A stretch of 64,000 nucleotides of DNA, taken from assembly GCA_033060915.1 (NCBI GenBank), contig CM065387.1:30979501-31043500 (forward strand), read 5' to 3'. Positions 23,447-34,930 of this stretch are shown piece after piece (position 1 is the stretch's first letter; each line of letters opens with the position of its first letter). The notes under the pieces were generated by a model that saw only the letters and a program-made list of their open reading frames with translations, searched no databases and had not been told where the DNA came from. Source of the DNA: Euryodendron excelsum. Its lineage: Eukaryota > Streptophyta > Magnoliopsida > Ericales > Pentaphylacaceae. A program made the translations under genes and the position numbers.

Positions 23447-26400
23447 TATCGCGCCCAAATTTTTCGCACTCGAGGAATACTCACACAAGTGAGAAAAATG
23501 TTGTACTCTCTCGTTAGAACTCACCCTCCTAGAAGAATAAGTGCGACTAAGTTTGAATTGAAAATTGGGTTTGAATAAAGGGCTTTTGGAAAAAATTCGG
23601 AGTTGCTACCTAACTTGATTAAGGTGAGTTAGGTCATCTAAAAACTAAGAATAATCCGAAGACTACACTTAGGGTTTTTGGAAAATGATTTTGAAAAACA
23701 TCCTCAAGAGAGGGTTTTTAAGAAAAACAGGTTGTTTGGCAACCTTTGGAAAATATTTAGCCTTTTTTGAAAAATAACTCCGTTTTGGTCAACGAAAACA
23801 GTGATCCTAGGTTCGGAGGTTGGTTATGTGTAGGGAAGACGCACTAAGCCATCACCCTACTCCGCCCTTTCAGTACCTACATGTCAATCTATCCTAGATT
23901 CACCTATGAGAGTCTTCAACTAATCCAATGTCCAATCCTATTCACTTTATAAAACAATGTTTAAAAATTATCATGATGCATGATATGCAAGTGCAATAGA
24001 AGAGAGAAGTTGGAAGATAGATTTTGAAAGAGATTGATTTGAAATTGATTTGATTTGAAAATAGATTTGAAATTGGAAAGTTTGAGAAATTAGAAGTAGA
24101 AATTTGGAAATAAAAATTTGAAATTGGAATTTAGAAAATAGATTGGAATTTGAGATTTGAAAAATGTGGAGGAATTTGAAATTTGAAAGAAGTTGTGACC
24201 GCACCCATGAAGGTTGCCTATGTATCCTTTTGGAGGAATCAGGTCAGTCGTAGTTCGGACAAGAGTCCGATTGAAAAGATATTGATTTGAAAGAAAGAGA
24301 TTGAATTGGAAGATTGAGAGATTGAACTTAGAATAGAAGATTGAAAATTGGAATTTAGAATTCTGGAATTCAAGAGATTGGATTTTGATTTGAAAATATA
24401 GAACTTGGAAGAAAGATTTAGACTTGTTTTGGAAAGATGGAGGTTTAGGAAACCTAGACTTAGGAAAAATAGGAAACCTAGGAAAGACTTGAGATTTAGA
24501 AAGATTTGAATCGAATGTTGTACTTGGAAGATTTGGAAAGATTGGATTTTAGGAAATGTTCGAATTAGGAAAGGTCCGATTTAGGAAAGTTTCGAATTAG
24601 GAAAGTTTCATTTTTGGAAAGTTTTAAAATAGGAAAGTTTGGAATTTAAAAAAGTTTCAACTTAAGAAAGTTTTGAATTTGGAAAGCTTTTACTTTAGGA
24701 AAGTTTTGAAATTAGAAAGTTTGGTTTTAAGAAAGGTTTTGAAAGTTGAAAAGTTTAGAATTTGGAATGTTTTGAAATAGGGAAGTTTTGAATTTGGAAT
24801 GATTTGAAATTTAGAAAGTTTAAGATTTAGAAAGTTTTAAAGTTTTTAGAAAATCTTGAGATTAGGAAAGGTTTGAAAAATTAGATTTGGAAAGTTGAGA
24901 TTTAGAAAAGGGGTAGAATTAGGAAAGGGTTGAATTAGGAAAGATTTGAAAGTTGAGTTTTAAAATTTAGGAAAGATTTTTATATTCAAGTTTTGGAAAC
25001 TTAAGACTTAAGAAATGAGAAGATTAAGAAGTATTCGATTTAAGAAAGATTTAGATTTTGAAATTTAAGGAAAGATTTAAAGTTTAGGTTTAAGAAACTT
25101 ATGGTTTAAGAAGGTAGGAAATTAGGAAGGAGTTGAATTAAGAAAGGTTTGGATTATGAAGGGATTGGATTTAGTTTCTAAAAGCAAACGTTTGATTTTG
25201 TTTTCAAAAATGGAGGACGGGATCTAATTTCCTAAACGGGAAGATTGGATTTGGTGTCCTAAAGGGAAAATTTGATTTGACAAGGATTTGGAAAAGGAAA
25301 TCTCTAGGAACCCTAGGTTTGGAAGTATAGAATTTTGACGTAGAAAAGAGGTTTTGGAAATGTGTATAGTTTGGATGTAGAAAACAAGAGATTTTGGAAA
25401 CCTAGGTTTGGGGCAAGGTTTGAAAACTATGTTTTTGTGAAGAAAATTAGGGTTTCCTAATTGTGAGTTCTAGGGCTTGACTTGGGCTCTAAGTAAGGAG
25501 TTTTTTTTGGAAAGTGCGGTTTTGGAAACGAAGGTTCTCTAGAAGGGAATCCTAGGGAGGAGTTTCTAGAGCAAAGAGTTTTTGGAAAGTAAATTCGAAG
25601 AGAGAGTTTTTGGAAAGAGATTTTAAAGAGAAAGAATTTTTGGAAAGTGTGCTTTTAGAAACGAAGATTTTAGAAGGAAAATCCTAGAGGAGAGTTTTTA
25701 GAAGGAAGGTTTTGAAAAGAGAGTTTTTTAGAAAGATTTTTGGGAAGGAGATTGTTGGAGGGCTTTTTTAGGAAAGTGAATTTAGGGAGTGTTTTTAGAA
25801 AGAGATTTTGGGGAGAGGATTTTGGAAAGGAGTTGAAAAAGGGAGTTTTGAAAAAAAAAATAGATTTTGGGAGGAAGTTTTTGAAAACAATTTTGGAAAG
25901 AAGAGTTTTTGGGAAGTATGTTGAAAAAGAGATTTTTGGGAAGAGATTTTTGAAAAGAGAGCTTTTTTGGAAAATGTAAAAGATCTCGCTTTCTTAAAGC
26001 GATTCTAACCATAAGAAGGCTAGAACCACTTTAGAAAAGCGGTTTTGAAAACAACAAGATTTGAAAATATGGACCATATTAGTCACTTTGAATGTAACAC
26101 TTTCCTAAAAAAACCCTAGCAATGGAAAGGCTAGAATCACCCTAGGATTGTGATTTTGAAAACATGTTTTGAAAAAGGAGATTTTGATGCAATTTTGGAA
26201 ACAAGTTTGAAAACGATTTTGAAAATAATTTTGAAAACGACTTTTGGAAGATGCAAGACCATGATATGCACAATGGAATTTTGAGGTCGTGAACATACAA
26301 AGTTAAGGCTTCACCACATAATCAAGGAGGCCGGACCCACGTGGTCTCTGGTTAGACTAGAAGAAAGCCCCCGACACGATGACTCTCCAATAGCTCAATC

Positions 26401-27680
26401 CTACATATGGACCGGGAATCCCCTTGTTTCAAGCATGCAAAGAAAGGTGGGAAAGGAGATGGGGGATTAAAATAGAGAAAACCCAAGTGGGTTAGGAGAG
26501 AGAAGAGAGAGGGGGAAGTGCGGAAATTTAAATGGAGAACCTACCTTGTATCTTGTTTATTTTGCGTGCCTTGCTTTCTTCGGTCTTCGTCTTGATCTTC
26601 GTCTTCAATCTTCAAGAGCCGCCTTCAATCCTCAAACTTCAGATTGCAACTCTTCAAGTCTTCAAAGGAGGGTTGAAGGTTAGTATCTGAGTGTATGGGG
26701 GTGTGTAGGAGTGTATAGGAGGCTCGGGTTTAGTGTAAGGTAGCTAGGGTTTGGAAAACCTAGGGAAGCTAGGGTTTAGGAGGTGCTCGAGCTCTATATA
26801 TCAAAATATAGGATTTTTAGATTGAGTTTACGGACCCTTTTCACGCTAGAAGAGGCTCTGTATTTATAGAGGTTGGACAAACCTAGCGCTTGTTGCAATG
26901 GCGCCAGGCCAATTTTTAGCTTGGCGCCACTACTAGTGGCACCAGCCATTTAGGAAATATTTAAGGTCAGCAAGCAACGTATCTTTGACTAGATTTGGGC
27001 GCCTGTACTAGTGACTACCATGCAATTTTTAGCCTGGCTTCACTAGGAGTGACTCTGGAAAGTCCGGGAAGGCTTTTGGAGGATCGGGGATGACCCGGAA
27101 GGTTGGAAAAGAGCAGTAACACTTAGAAAAGTGTCCAATAGGTGTTTAACTTGAAAAATGAGGACAAGATGTGTCGGAAGGGTTGACTGGGCCGTTAGGG
27201 GCAAAATGGTCAATCGGGTCGAGAAGCTGCCAGGACAGACTTAGACTGTCCCAGAAGAAGACTCAAAATTTGGAAACATTATTCAGAATGTTCCTAAAGG
27301 TTGCCGGCTTGGTTCCCAGAGCCGGTGTGGTCGAAAAAGGAGACCGGCCCACCAAGGGCAAAACGGTCATTTTGTACCGGGTTTGTCGGAACAGACTCGG
27401 AATGATCCGGAAAGGTAAAGAAAGGTTTAAAACACTATAAAAAGTATTCTTAGGAAGTTACCGGTTTGATACCCAAAGCCGGTGTGGTTCCCGGGGCGTT
27501 CGAATGCCTAGGGACAAAACGGTCATTTAGCTTCAAGTGGGCCCTACTGGCCCGAGAAGTGACTGGGGGACTAAATTCAAGTTAAAAAGGCGGGCTTAGA
27601 GTCTAAATATGCATGTGATGTGTGAAAGTGAGCTTGGTCAGCTCGGAGATTGTCGAGCGGGTAAAAATGGGGTGTTTACA
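23447..27680 (-). mobile_element. Solo F1 LTR S2 in E1 gag, perfect 5-bp target duplication
   Basis: A 4.23-kb F1 LTR in minus orientation with flanking CACAC on both sides (23442-23446 and 27681-27685). The right end is GGTGTTTACA (minus-strand TGTAAACACC); the left end TATCGCGCCC has TG changed to TA. It carries a TATA box at 26861-26868 and palindromes at 26883-26950. With one CACAC removed, the flanks give the gag codons for CTQT, found at the same place in E3 (ACTQTEAFH, about 11717). There is no internal region, hence it is a solo LTR left by recombination. Confidence 0.93.
26861..26868 (-). promoter_or_regulatory. LTR TATA box (S2)
   Basis: TATAAATA on the minus strand followed by CAGAGCCTCTT, identical to the E3 and S3 contexts. 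Upstream palindromes include TGGCGCCACTACTAGTGGCA-like sequence at 26928-26945. Confidence 0.75.
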
Positions 27681-28509
27681 CACACAAACCACAGCGTACT
27701 ATGACCTTTTCATAGCGGGATACCTGAAACCTATACCCTCTCGACCTCTGCCCAATCCCTTACCACCTAACTTCAACCCGACAATTTGTGAATACCATTC
27801 GGGGGGACAGGGGCACGACACTGAAAGTTACCTCAGCCTCAAGCACAAAATTCAAGACCTCATAGATAATAATATCATCAACATATGACCGGTAAACCCT
27901 ACGTCCGACCTCGATGTTACCACACATCCTCTGTCGGACCACACCATTAACCTGATACTGGAGAAAATATGAGAGGATGACGAGTGGGAAGGAGCCATAA
28001 TCAAAGCTTATGATGGGGACTAAGAGACTGATGAAGAAAGTGATTGGGGGGAGCAATTTCCACCATGCTCAATCTATCTCTATAACCCTAATGAAGTGCC
28101 TGATTCGTTAGATTGGCCGATTAAGGAGCCCACACTTGTGAAAGAAGACCCTACCAAAGAAAAGACCACTAATGGTTAGGGTGAGGAGTTTTTACACCCT
28201 AGGTATACCAAAGCCGAGCGCCATTTGTTGGAGAACCCCTGGACTGCGACTGAGTTTAATTATGAAGACATAGGCTGGGAGCTAGAAGAGCCAAAGGTAC
28301 AAACAGAGCCATTTGAGTTGGAGGGAGGCGAGTTAGACACCCTATTTTTGGAAGAACCTGTCGTCAAGGACAACAAGGAGGCTAGCAACTACGCCGTCAC
28401 TGTCAACACACCCGGAGCCCTAGAAGTCTTTGCATGCCTTGCCTTGGCCGGAGATCGAAATCATGGATGGAATGTAGAAAATGTGGGCATCGTCCCAAAG
28501 CCCTACTGA
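27681..28509 (+). pseudogene. gag: gag C-terminal part of E1
   Basis: Continues the gag frame after S2: CTQTTAYYDL, then PSRPLPNPLPPNFNP, CEYHSGGQGHDTESY, LSLKHKIQDLIDNN, a stop at about 27887, and further homologous stretches (INLILEKI; IYLYNPNEVPD; EEFLHPRYTKAERHLLENP; NYEDIGWELEEP) to a stop at 28509. These match E3's 11723-10881 step by step. The last cysteine of the knuckle-like motif is replaced by tyrosine (TESY versus TESC), and four or more stops interrupt it, so it is not functional. No protease or polymerase sequence follows. Confidence 0.75.
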
Positions 28510-30020
28510 GAAGGGTTCTCTTTGAAAGCGTACAAGAGAGAGGTATTTTCCCCCACTTTCTTTCTATCCCTTTATATTTTGTCTTTAAATTGATGTCTAC
28601 ATTTCCATTTCTTTTAAAGAACTATATGCTTGTCACTGCAATAATATAATGATAGTCTTTTTCATTCAATTGTTGTTATCTTATGTTTCTCTTGTGAATG
28701 GTGAATATTTCCTACACAAGGGGCCTGGTCTATCTTATGAAAAACCTAACTTGAAGGGTATGATAGCATGAGTTAACCACTTACTGAATGATCAACTTTT
28801 CAAAAAGAGAGAGGATGAGAATAAGTGAGGAAGCTACCCAAAAGCAGCACTTACAAGACATCAAAGCTAGGCAATGTGTGGCCAGGCTATCAAAAGGAAG
28901 AGAAGCCATCTTTCACTTTTCCTAAAAAAAAAAAAGTCCTTTGCTAAACCCACTAGTGCCTCACAAAAAGTGAAGATTTCTTGTCGACCCTGATCCAACA
29001 CCATCCCCCCACACTGGGGCAGATAGATAACTGAGGTCTCCATAAAGCTTGTCACTCATCATTCACCGAGCTGAAGCAATATGAAGGCTCTATGGATCAA
29101 GCAATCTAGTTCAAAATGAAGAGGGGCCCTCATTTTTATTTCTCATATAGTTAAAAGCAACCATTGTCAAACCTTTTGAGCTGGTTACTTTCCTTTCCAA
29201 GAAAACCCCAACCTAGGGATCATCGCCCACAATGGGTTAGGATGAAACAGTAAGGAAATATCTGAGAGAAAGAAGTTGTAGAAGTGTTCGTCTCATAAAA
29301 AGAAAAAAAGAAATGGTAAAAAAAGGAAAGCAAAGAGAAAGAGTCGCCAAGGGGCAAGAGACCAAAAAAAAAAAGCCAAAAGAGAAAAGAGTCATTTCAT
29401 GGCATTCTAAAACGTATATAGTAAGGGCAAGAAGGGAAATCTAAAGGTGATCCTAGGTGATAAAGAAGCCCAATAGAAGCTATAGCTTCGAGCCTTTACC
29501 TTTTCTTGTAAAACCCCAAAACCATGGCTTACACTACAACCCTATTAAAGTCCACTCTAATTGAAAATAGATTACTTGATTTAAGTGAGCCAAGCATGTT
29601 GCTGTGCTGAAGAAGAATGCTAAAGGGCCAAATCCTGCCAAAGAAACAACTAAGGATGGTGTGGATCTAAACCCTACCGAAAGCATCACCAAATTTTGAG
29701 CTTGCATATTTCATTGTTTAAAACACCATAACTAAGCTTACATTACGGTCCTACAACAAAGCCTCCTCAGATTGAAAAACTGACTGTTTATCGCTCTGCC
29801 AAAGGTCAAGTAAGTTATTGCTAAAGCCTCGAGGGTTGAAAGTTCAAGCCAAATGGTCCCATACACTAACCCAAGGTAGAAAATCAGAGTCGGTCAAAAG
29901 GTTAAGAAAGGTACAAAATGCTATCATCTAGTCAAGGAAGGGTCGAACCAAAGAGAGACCAAACCCCTAAAAATGAGAGAATTGCCATTCCAAGGATACA
30001 GAACTTGACAGCACCCCATT
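28510..30020 (+). other. Spacer between gag and antisense PMD gene (E1)
   Basis: Non-coding by inspection. It is homologous to 10880-9463 plus 6460-6335 of E3 in reverse complement, and it spans the S1 insertion site uninterrupted (about 29890). No pol-like motif (YxDD, protease DTG, integrase HHCC) was seen in any frame. Confidence 0.6.
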
Positions 30021-30162
30021 CATTGTATTAACTATTGCATCCCTAACATATGTATGTATTTTGATAAATCTTCGGTATGAGCTTCGCATATATAGGACAT
30101 AGCTCGCTGTGTAAACAAAAGTCATGAATACAATTTAATATCATCTCATTTAATAAATATAC

Positions 30163-30182
30163 ATCATCATCATCATCATCAT
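30163..30182. repeat. (CAT)n microsatellite
   Basis: About six tandem CAT triplets in the 3' flank of the antisense gene, with a looser counterpart (GATGATGATG) at 6158-6167 in E3. Confidence 0.8.
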
Positions 30183-32322
30183 CCCTATATATGCATCTGT
30201 CCATATACCTAGCTGTGTAAATCCATTCATGTCCATGTATTAATACATACATCTAATTATCTAAATCATTAAATATCCATTCTATACAAAAATTTACAAA
30301 ATAAACTGTCCAACAATGAAACTAAAACACATCTCCAGGATAGAATACAGAAGAGAATCTGAGCCTATGGCAAGGGGCATTCTCAAAGATTAAAGTCAAT
30401 GTCCAGGTTGAAGTCTCCAAAACCGGGCTCTAGAGAAGGCGGACGACTGCTAAAAGCACCAACATCCTATAAAAAAGAAAAGTCCAGAATTAGCAAGGCA
30501 AATGAATAACTAAGCAATGTCAGAACAAAGAGATGGAAGAGAGAACATACCCCACTAACTCCCATCTGAGCCAACCGGGTGGTCAAAGTAGCTACCTCGG
30601 CCTAGAACTGATCTCTCTCCATCTGGAACTGGTCCCGCTCAGTCTGGTACCGATCCCTCTGATCCCTCATAGCAGTGAAATCGGCCTGGGGCACATATCC
30701 TCCTACTTGGTACCATAAGTCAACCACCTCCTGGCCGACAGTGTAACCTCCCACCACCACCTCAAACTGAGTGAAGGCACCAACAAACTGAGCTCCAAAA
30801 TGTGCGACATAGTCAGTCTCTGGAGGAAGTAAGAAACTAGCAGCTGGCTGATGCTCCTGATATGGAATAGGAACTCCCTCGACCAAAGCTACGAACATGT
30901 ATTCAGGTGGGTCCCCAACTAATTGAAACTCGTCATAGAACTGGTGCCAATACCGATCACCTAGATAAAACTCCCAATACTCATCGCTCAGAAAGGAAAC
31001 CCTCGATAGGGATATAGGGACCAAATATATGATAGCCTCATAATGAACCGATCCAACAAAGGGCCGCCAAGTCACATCCCTCGCCTTGATCAGCTTTAGG
31101 TTAGCCCGTATCATCACAAAGTTAGTAATCTCAGATCGCTGGGCCACCTAATCGCGAGCCCACCTCAAGACTCGGGGATAAAGATCAGCCTCTACAACCT
31201 GGAGAGGTGTACCGGCAAGTACTCATAGCTCCACTAGACTAGGAAAGGCCAAAATCCAATCACACTACCCCAATGGGAGGAAGTCTGGACTCGCATGGAT
31301 CAAAGAAAGCATCCAAAGGAAAAAGACCCCCAATCCAGCTTAGATAAACCTCCCAGATTAGCCACCATGCTCACTAATCTGAAGCGGAAGATAGACTTGT
31401 TATTATTACAAAAACAGCTGAAAATGTCGCCTCATGATGTCTCACCAAGCAGAAGGAGGCTCAATAGCAAAGGTACTCTCGTCCCTGCTAAGCCAAGATA
31501 CTGGAAAAGCGGAACGCTTAGGCGGTGGCAAATCCAACAAGGCATAAGCCTTGGCCCTGTTGACTGGCTATAAAGTAATATGTCGACCCATAAAGGAAAG
31601 CCCTGTAATGATGGCCCAATCTAATGGGGTAGGACCTAGCTCAAAGCCCACAAAATGAAGGTCCCAGTTTCTCCAAACCACCTCTCAATCAAGGCCATTA
31701 CCAAATGTATGTTCAGGAAGTTAGCTTGTAATCCCATAAATGCTCCAAACCCAATCTCTGACAAGAAAGCACAATAAGATAGAGCCGCTCGCTGCATGGT
31801 GCTGAAAACAAGATGGACGGCCCCTCTGAACGATGCATGTACCCGGGGTGGAGGCAATTGCTATCAAGAGTACATACTGGGATAATAAGCTAAATCCCCC
31901 AGTGGAGGAATATCCGGTACCTCTAAGTTACCAAGATCTGCATCCATCTGCATATATTTAGTGGAAGCCTACCATAACTTGTCACCCGATCTTCGAGGCC
32001 CGATGCCTCGTCCTTAGCATACATGTCCTCCTCAAGGGCTGGCTCAACATGAGGGAAGGGGTCGACTGGAGGTCTACTCCCCCTCCCGCTCTAGCTAGAA
32101 GATGCCCAACTAGCGGATCTCTGGCTACTTCGAGAACGATTGGAGCTACCCACCGAATTTGTATGAGCCCCAATCCCAAAGCGACGTCTCCCCTCAAAGC
32201 CATCGTCACCTGCGTCTACCATCCTGAAAGCCAAGTCAAGGTAAGGATGTCAATATATGGTAAGTACAGGTCAAAAGGAAAAAGGTAGGTAAAGAAAAGA
32301 AAGGATCCAAGGACTTTAAATT

Positions 32323-33221
32323 GGGCAAATTACATCTACCTCCCTTGAGATATTAGATTAATACAACCCGCCCCCTAAGCTTCTAGAAATTACATCCCCC
32401 TCCCTTGAGGCTTGAGGTGAGTTGCATTTTCCCCCAAATGTTAAATCTTTTAATAGAACATATGTGATGTCAAAAAAAAAAGGTTCATTACCTAAATTGC
32501 CCCTAATGTGCATGAAATGCCATAAATATGTTTTTTTTTTTTTTTTTTGCTTATGAAATTAATTAGTGTGTTGATTTTGAGCCTTTTTCTAATGGAAAAA
32601 AGAAGAAGATGAATTACCAACACAAGATTCTAAGAGCAAATTAAATGTCACATCTGTATAAAACACCATTTTAATCAATAAATAAATTATAAGTCTCATA
32701 TTTTTTTAAAACTTTATATACTATAATTAAAGCCCTATATAGATTCTATAAATTTTTATTAAAAAAAAAAGTTCTAGTCAATATGAGGAAAAATGCCCTA
32801 CAAAAAGTAATATCGAAAACAACAATGTTAGTTAACTTATATTAAAAATACAACGGTTTAACTTAAAAAAATTAATTGTACCAAAGTTTTTAGATCCTAT
32901 ATACTATAAAAAACAAAAAATCAACACATATATGGGGGAATTTAGAAGCAAAAAAACGAAGATTTAAAAAATCAACACACACTAATTAATTTTAGAAGCA
33001 CAAAAAAATCATATTTATGTCATTTCATGCATATTAGGAACAATTTGAGTAATGAACCTTTTTTTTTCTGCTAGCATCACATATATTCTGTTAAAAAAAT
33101 TTAACATCTGAAAAAAATGCAACTCACCTCAAACCTCAAGAGGGGGAAATGTAATTTCTAGAATCTCAGGGGGTGGGTTGTATTAGTCTGAAATTTCAAA
33201 GGAGGTGGATGTAATTTGCAT
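32323..33221. mobile_element. Non-autonomous Mutator-like element (MULE-MITE), 899 bp
   Basis: Long terminal inverted repeats of more than 200 bp start GGGCAAATTACATCTACCTC on the left. On the right they end with the reverse complement of ATGCAAATTACATCCACCTC. Matching inner stretches include TCTAGAAATTACAT, GAGGTGAGTTGCATTTT and GTGCATGAAATGCCATAAA versus ATGCATGAAATGACATAAA. Nine-base flanks are CTTTAAATT (32314-32322) and TTTTAAATT (33222-33230), eight of nine alike, as expected for Mutator. The A/T-rich core has no open frame. The corresponding site in E2 (about 46510-46540) is empty. It lies in intron 1 of the antisense PMD gene. Confidence 0.88.
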
Positions 33222-33229
33222 TTTTAAAT

Positions 33230-33430
33230 TTCGAGTCAACATGAATTTTCTACACGTTTTGTCTTTAAAAGTCAAGTTTCGAGTCGAAATGAATTTCTTA
33301 TACATTTTGCTTTCAAATGAGTTTCAGTCTCGAGTCAAAATGAAATTTATAAACATTTTGCCCTCAAAAAGTCAAATTTCAAAGCAAATTTTCTACACGT
33401 TTTGTCCAAATTTCAAATCAAAATAGTTTC
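33230..33430. repeat. Tandem ~60-bp repeats in PMD intron 1 (E1)
   Basis: About four diverged units around AAATGAATTTTCTACACATT and TTTTGTCTTCAAAAG. E2 has about six copies (46531-46830) and E3 three to four (3520-3680), so the copy number changes between element copies. Confidence 0.65.
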
Positions 33431-34715
33431 TAATTCAAAATTCAAAGTTTAATTTAAAAAGAAAAATCAAATCTCAAAAATTTTCAATCATAGTTTATCT
33501 CAAGTTTCTTCCTTAAAAAGATTTCTATTCCAATCCAGGTTTTCAAAAAAGTTTTTCCTTCAAAAGTCCTCTTCAAAATCAATTCTCAAAATTCTCGAGT
33601 TTTCAATCGTCCAAAAATTCTTATCAAATTCCAAGGTTTCTAATTTCAAAATCCATTTTCAAAAATTTTCTAAGTGTTTCCTCCAAAAAAAAAAATTTAT
33701 TCAAAATTTATTTTCCAGATTTTTTCTTAATGTTTTTCTTCCAATAGTTTTAGGCCTCCCCAAGTTTTTTGGGGCCTTCTCTGCCAAAAAGGCCCCACCC
33801 TCAAAAGTTTTGTATCTTTTCCCTTCAAAAAAATTTCATTTCAAAAATTTTTTAACTTTTTCCTTAATTTTAAAAAAATTTGACAGAGTTCCATTTAAAA
33901 ATAATCCCTACAACGCCCACAACACTACAAGAAGACACAAATAGTGCACTTCACAATACCACAATCACATAACACTAACATAAACAAAAGAATCTGTGCA
34001 TATTTTTAAGATTTTCAAATTTTCAAAGACATTTTCTAATTTCAAAAATCCAATCACTTTCAAAGTTATCACAAAATTTTTCAAAACAACTTCAAATATT
34101 TTCTAAAATATTCTCACTTTTTTCTAAGGGTTAAAGTTAAATATTTTCACTATTTTCTAATTTTTCTTATTTTTCAACCTATTTTTCTTTTTTTTAAAAA
34201 ATAAAAAATTCAAAAAGTTTTCAAAAAATTACAAAATTTCATATGGTTATTCACCATATTTTTCTAAGCCACATGGTATAAAAAACTAGCCAGAAAACCT
34301 AATACCCAAGGCTGTAAGGGTAAGTCCCTAATTCTTGTAGGAACCCTCTCTACATAAATATGCAAAACTATCCAAATTCGGTCAAACAAGTGTCAAAAAG
34401 CAAAAATAACTCCACCAGAGTGTTCAAAACACATCAAAATATTGATTTTGACTATTTGCACAACTCAAACAGAGTTTTATACATCAAAATCAATGAAAAA
34501 CAAAAAACTCACCAATTGGAGTTCTCCGGCACAAACTTCTCTTCCAGCGACTATTCTGGCGATGATGACTACTTTCGGCAACTCTTCGGTATCTCTTAAA
34601 TTCATTCCTTCCATATTTAAGTCTATCTTCTTGCAAAATACCCGAAGGAGCTCTCAACACTCAAAATCTCTTTACAAACCCATAAAACTTCGAACCAGAA
34701 GTTTGCTATTTTAAA

Positions 34716-34730
34716 CTACTAGTGGCACCG
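34716..34730 (-). promoter_or_regulatory. Palindrome fragment at presumed antisense promoter (E1)
   Basis: ACTACTAGTGGCACC, on the minus strand GGTGCCACTAGTAGT followed by TTAAAATAGC, a weak TATA-like stretch, some tens of bases before exon 1 of the PMD gene. This is the same layout as in E2 and E3. Confidence 0.4.
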
Positions 34731-34910
34731 CGTCTAAAATCTAGGCAGCTTTGCCCTTTTTTCTGCTAGAACCTGATTTCAAATACTTCGTTGGGCCGGA
34801 TATCCATTTTCAAACTCCAGTTTTCAAAAAAATTTCAAGGTTCATCCCTCCGATCGCGTCACAGTCAACATGGGACTCTTACTTTATCATTTTTGGCCTT
34901 CGACAAGTAA

Positions 34911-34926
34911 AGACAGAAAAAGAGGG
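34911..34926 (+). other. Polypurine tract of E1
   Basis: AGACAGAAAAAGAGGG directly before the 3' LTR (34931), the same word as in E3. Confidence 0.8.
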
Positions 34927-34930
34927 CTAT

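Larger units (their letters stand above)
30383..34700 (-). pseudogene. Antisense PMD gene of E1, best-preserved copy
   Basis: Minus-strand gene inside a plus-strand element. Exon 1 lies at about 34700-34513 with donor G|GTGAG at 34512. Intron 1 (34512-32224, holding a MULE) ends GGCTTTCAG just before ATG 32222 (MVDAGDDGFEGRRRFGIG), followed by a serine-rich stretch. The PMD core is at about 31857-31560 (GFGAFMGLQANFLNIHLVMA, IERWFGETGT). The largest open block, 31147-30602, has ITNFVMIRANLKLIKARDVT, LVPISLSRVSFLSDEYWEF, VPIPYQEHQPA and a repeated RDQFQMERDQF tail suggesting a coiled coil. The last intron is 30550-30467 (GTATG...TTTTATAG), and the stop at 30383 follows an LDIDFNL-type acidic end. 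Stops (for example about 32098) and frameshifts remain. Host PMD genes such as MAIN and MAIL1 act in genome stability and silencing; a matching role here is only inference. Confidence 0.72.

Noticed and set aside
30383..32222. Host MAIN/MAIL-like gene
   Set aside because: The same gene appears three times in identical position inside retroelements, each copy broken, so it belongs to the element.
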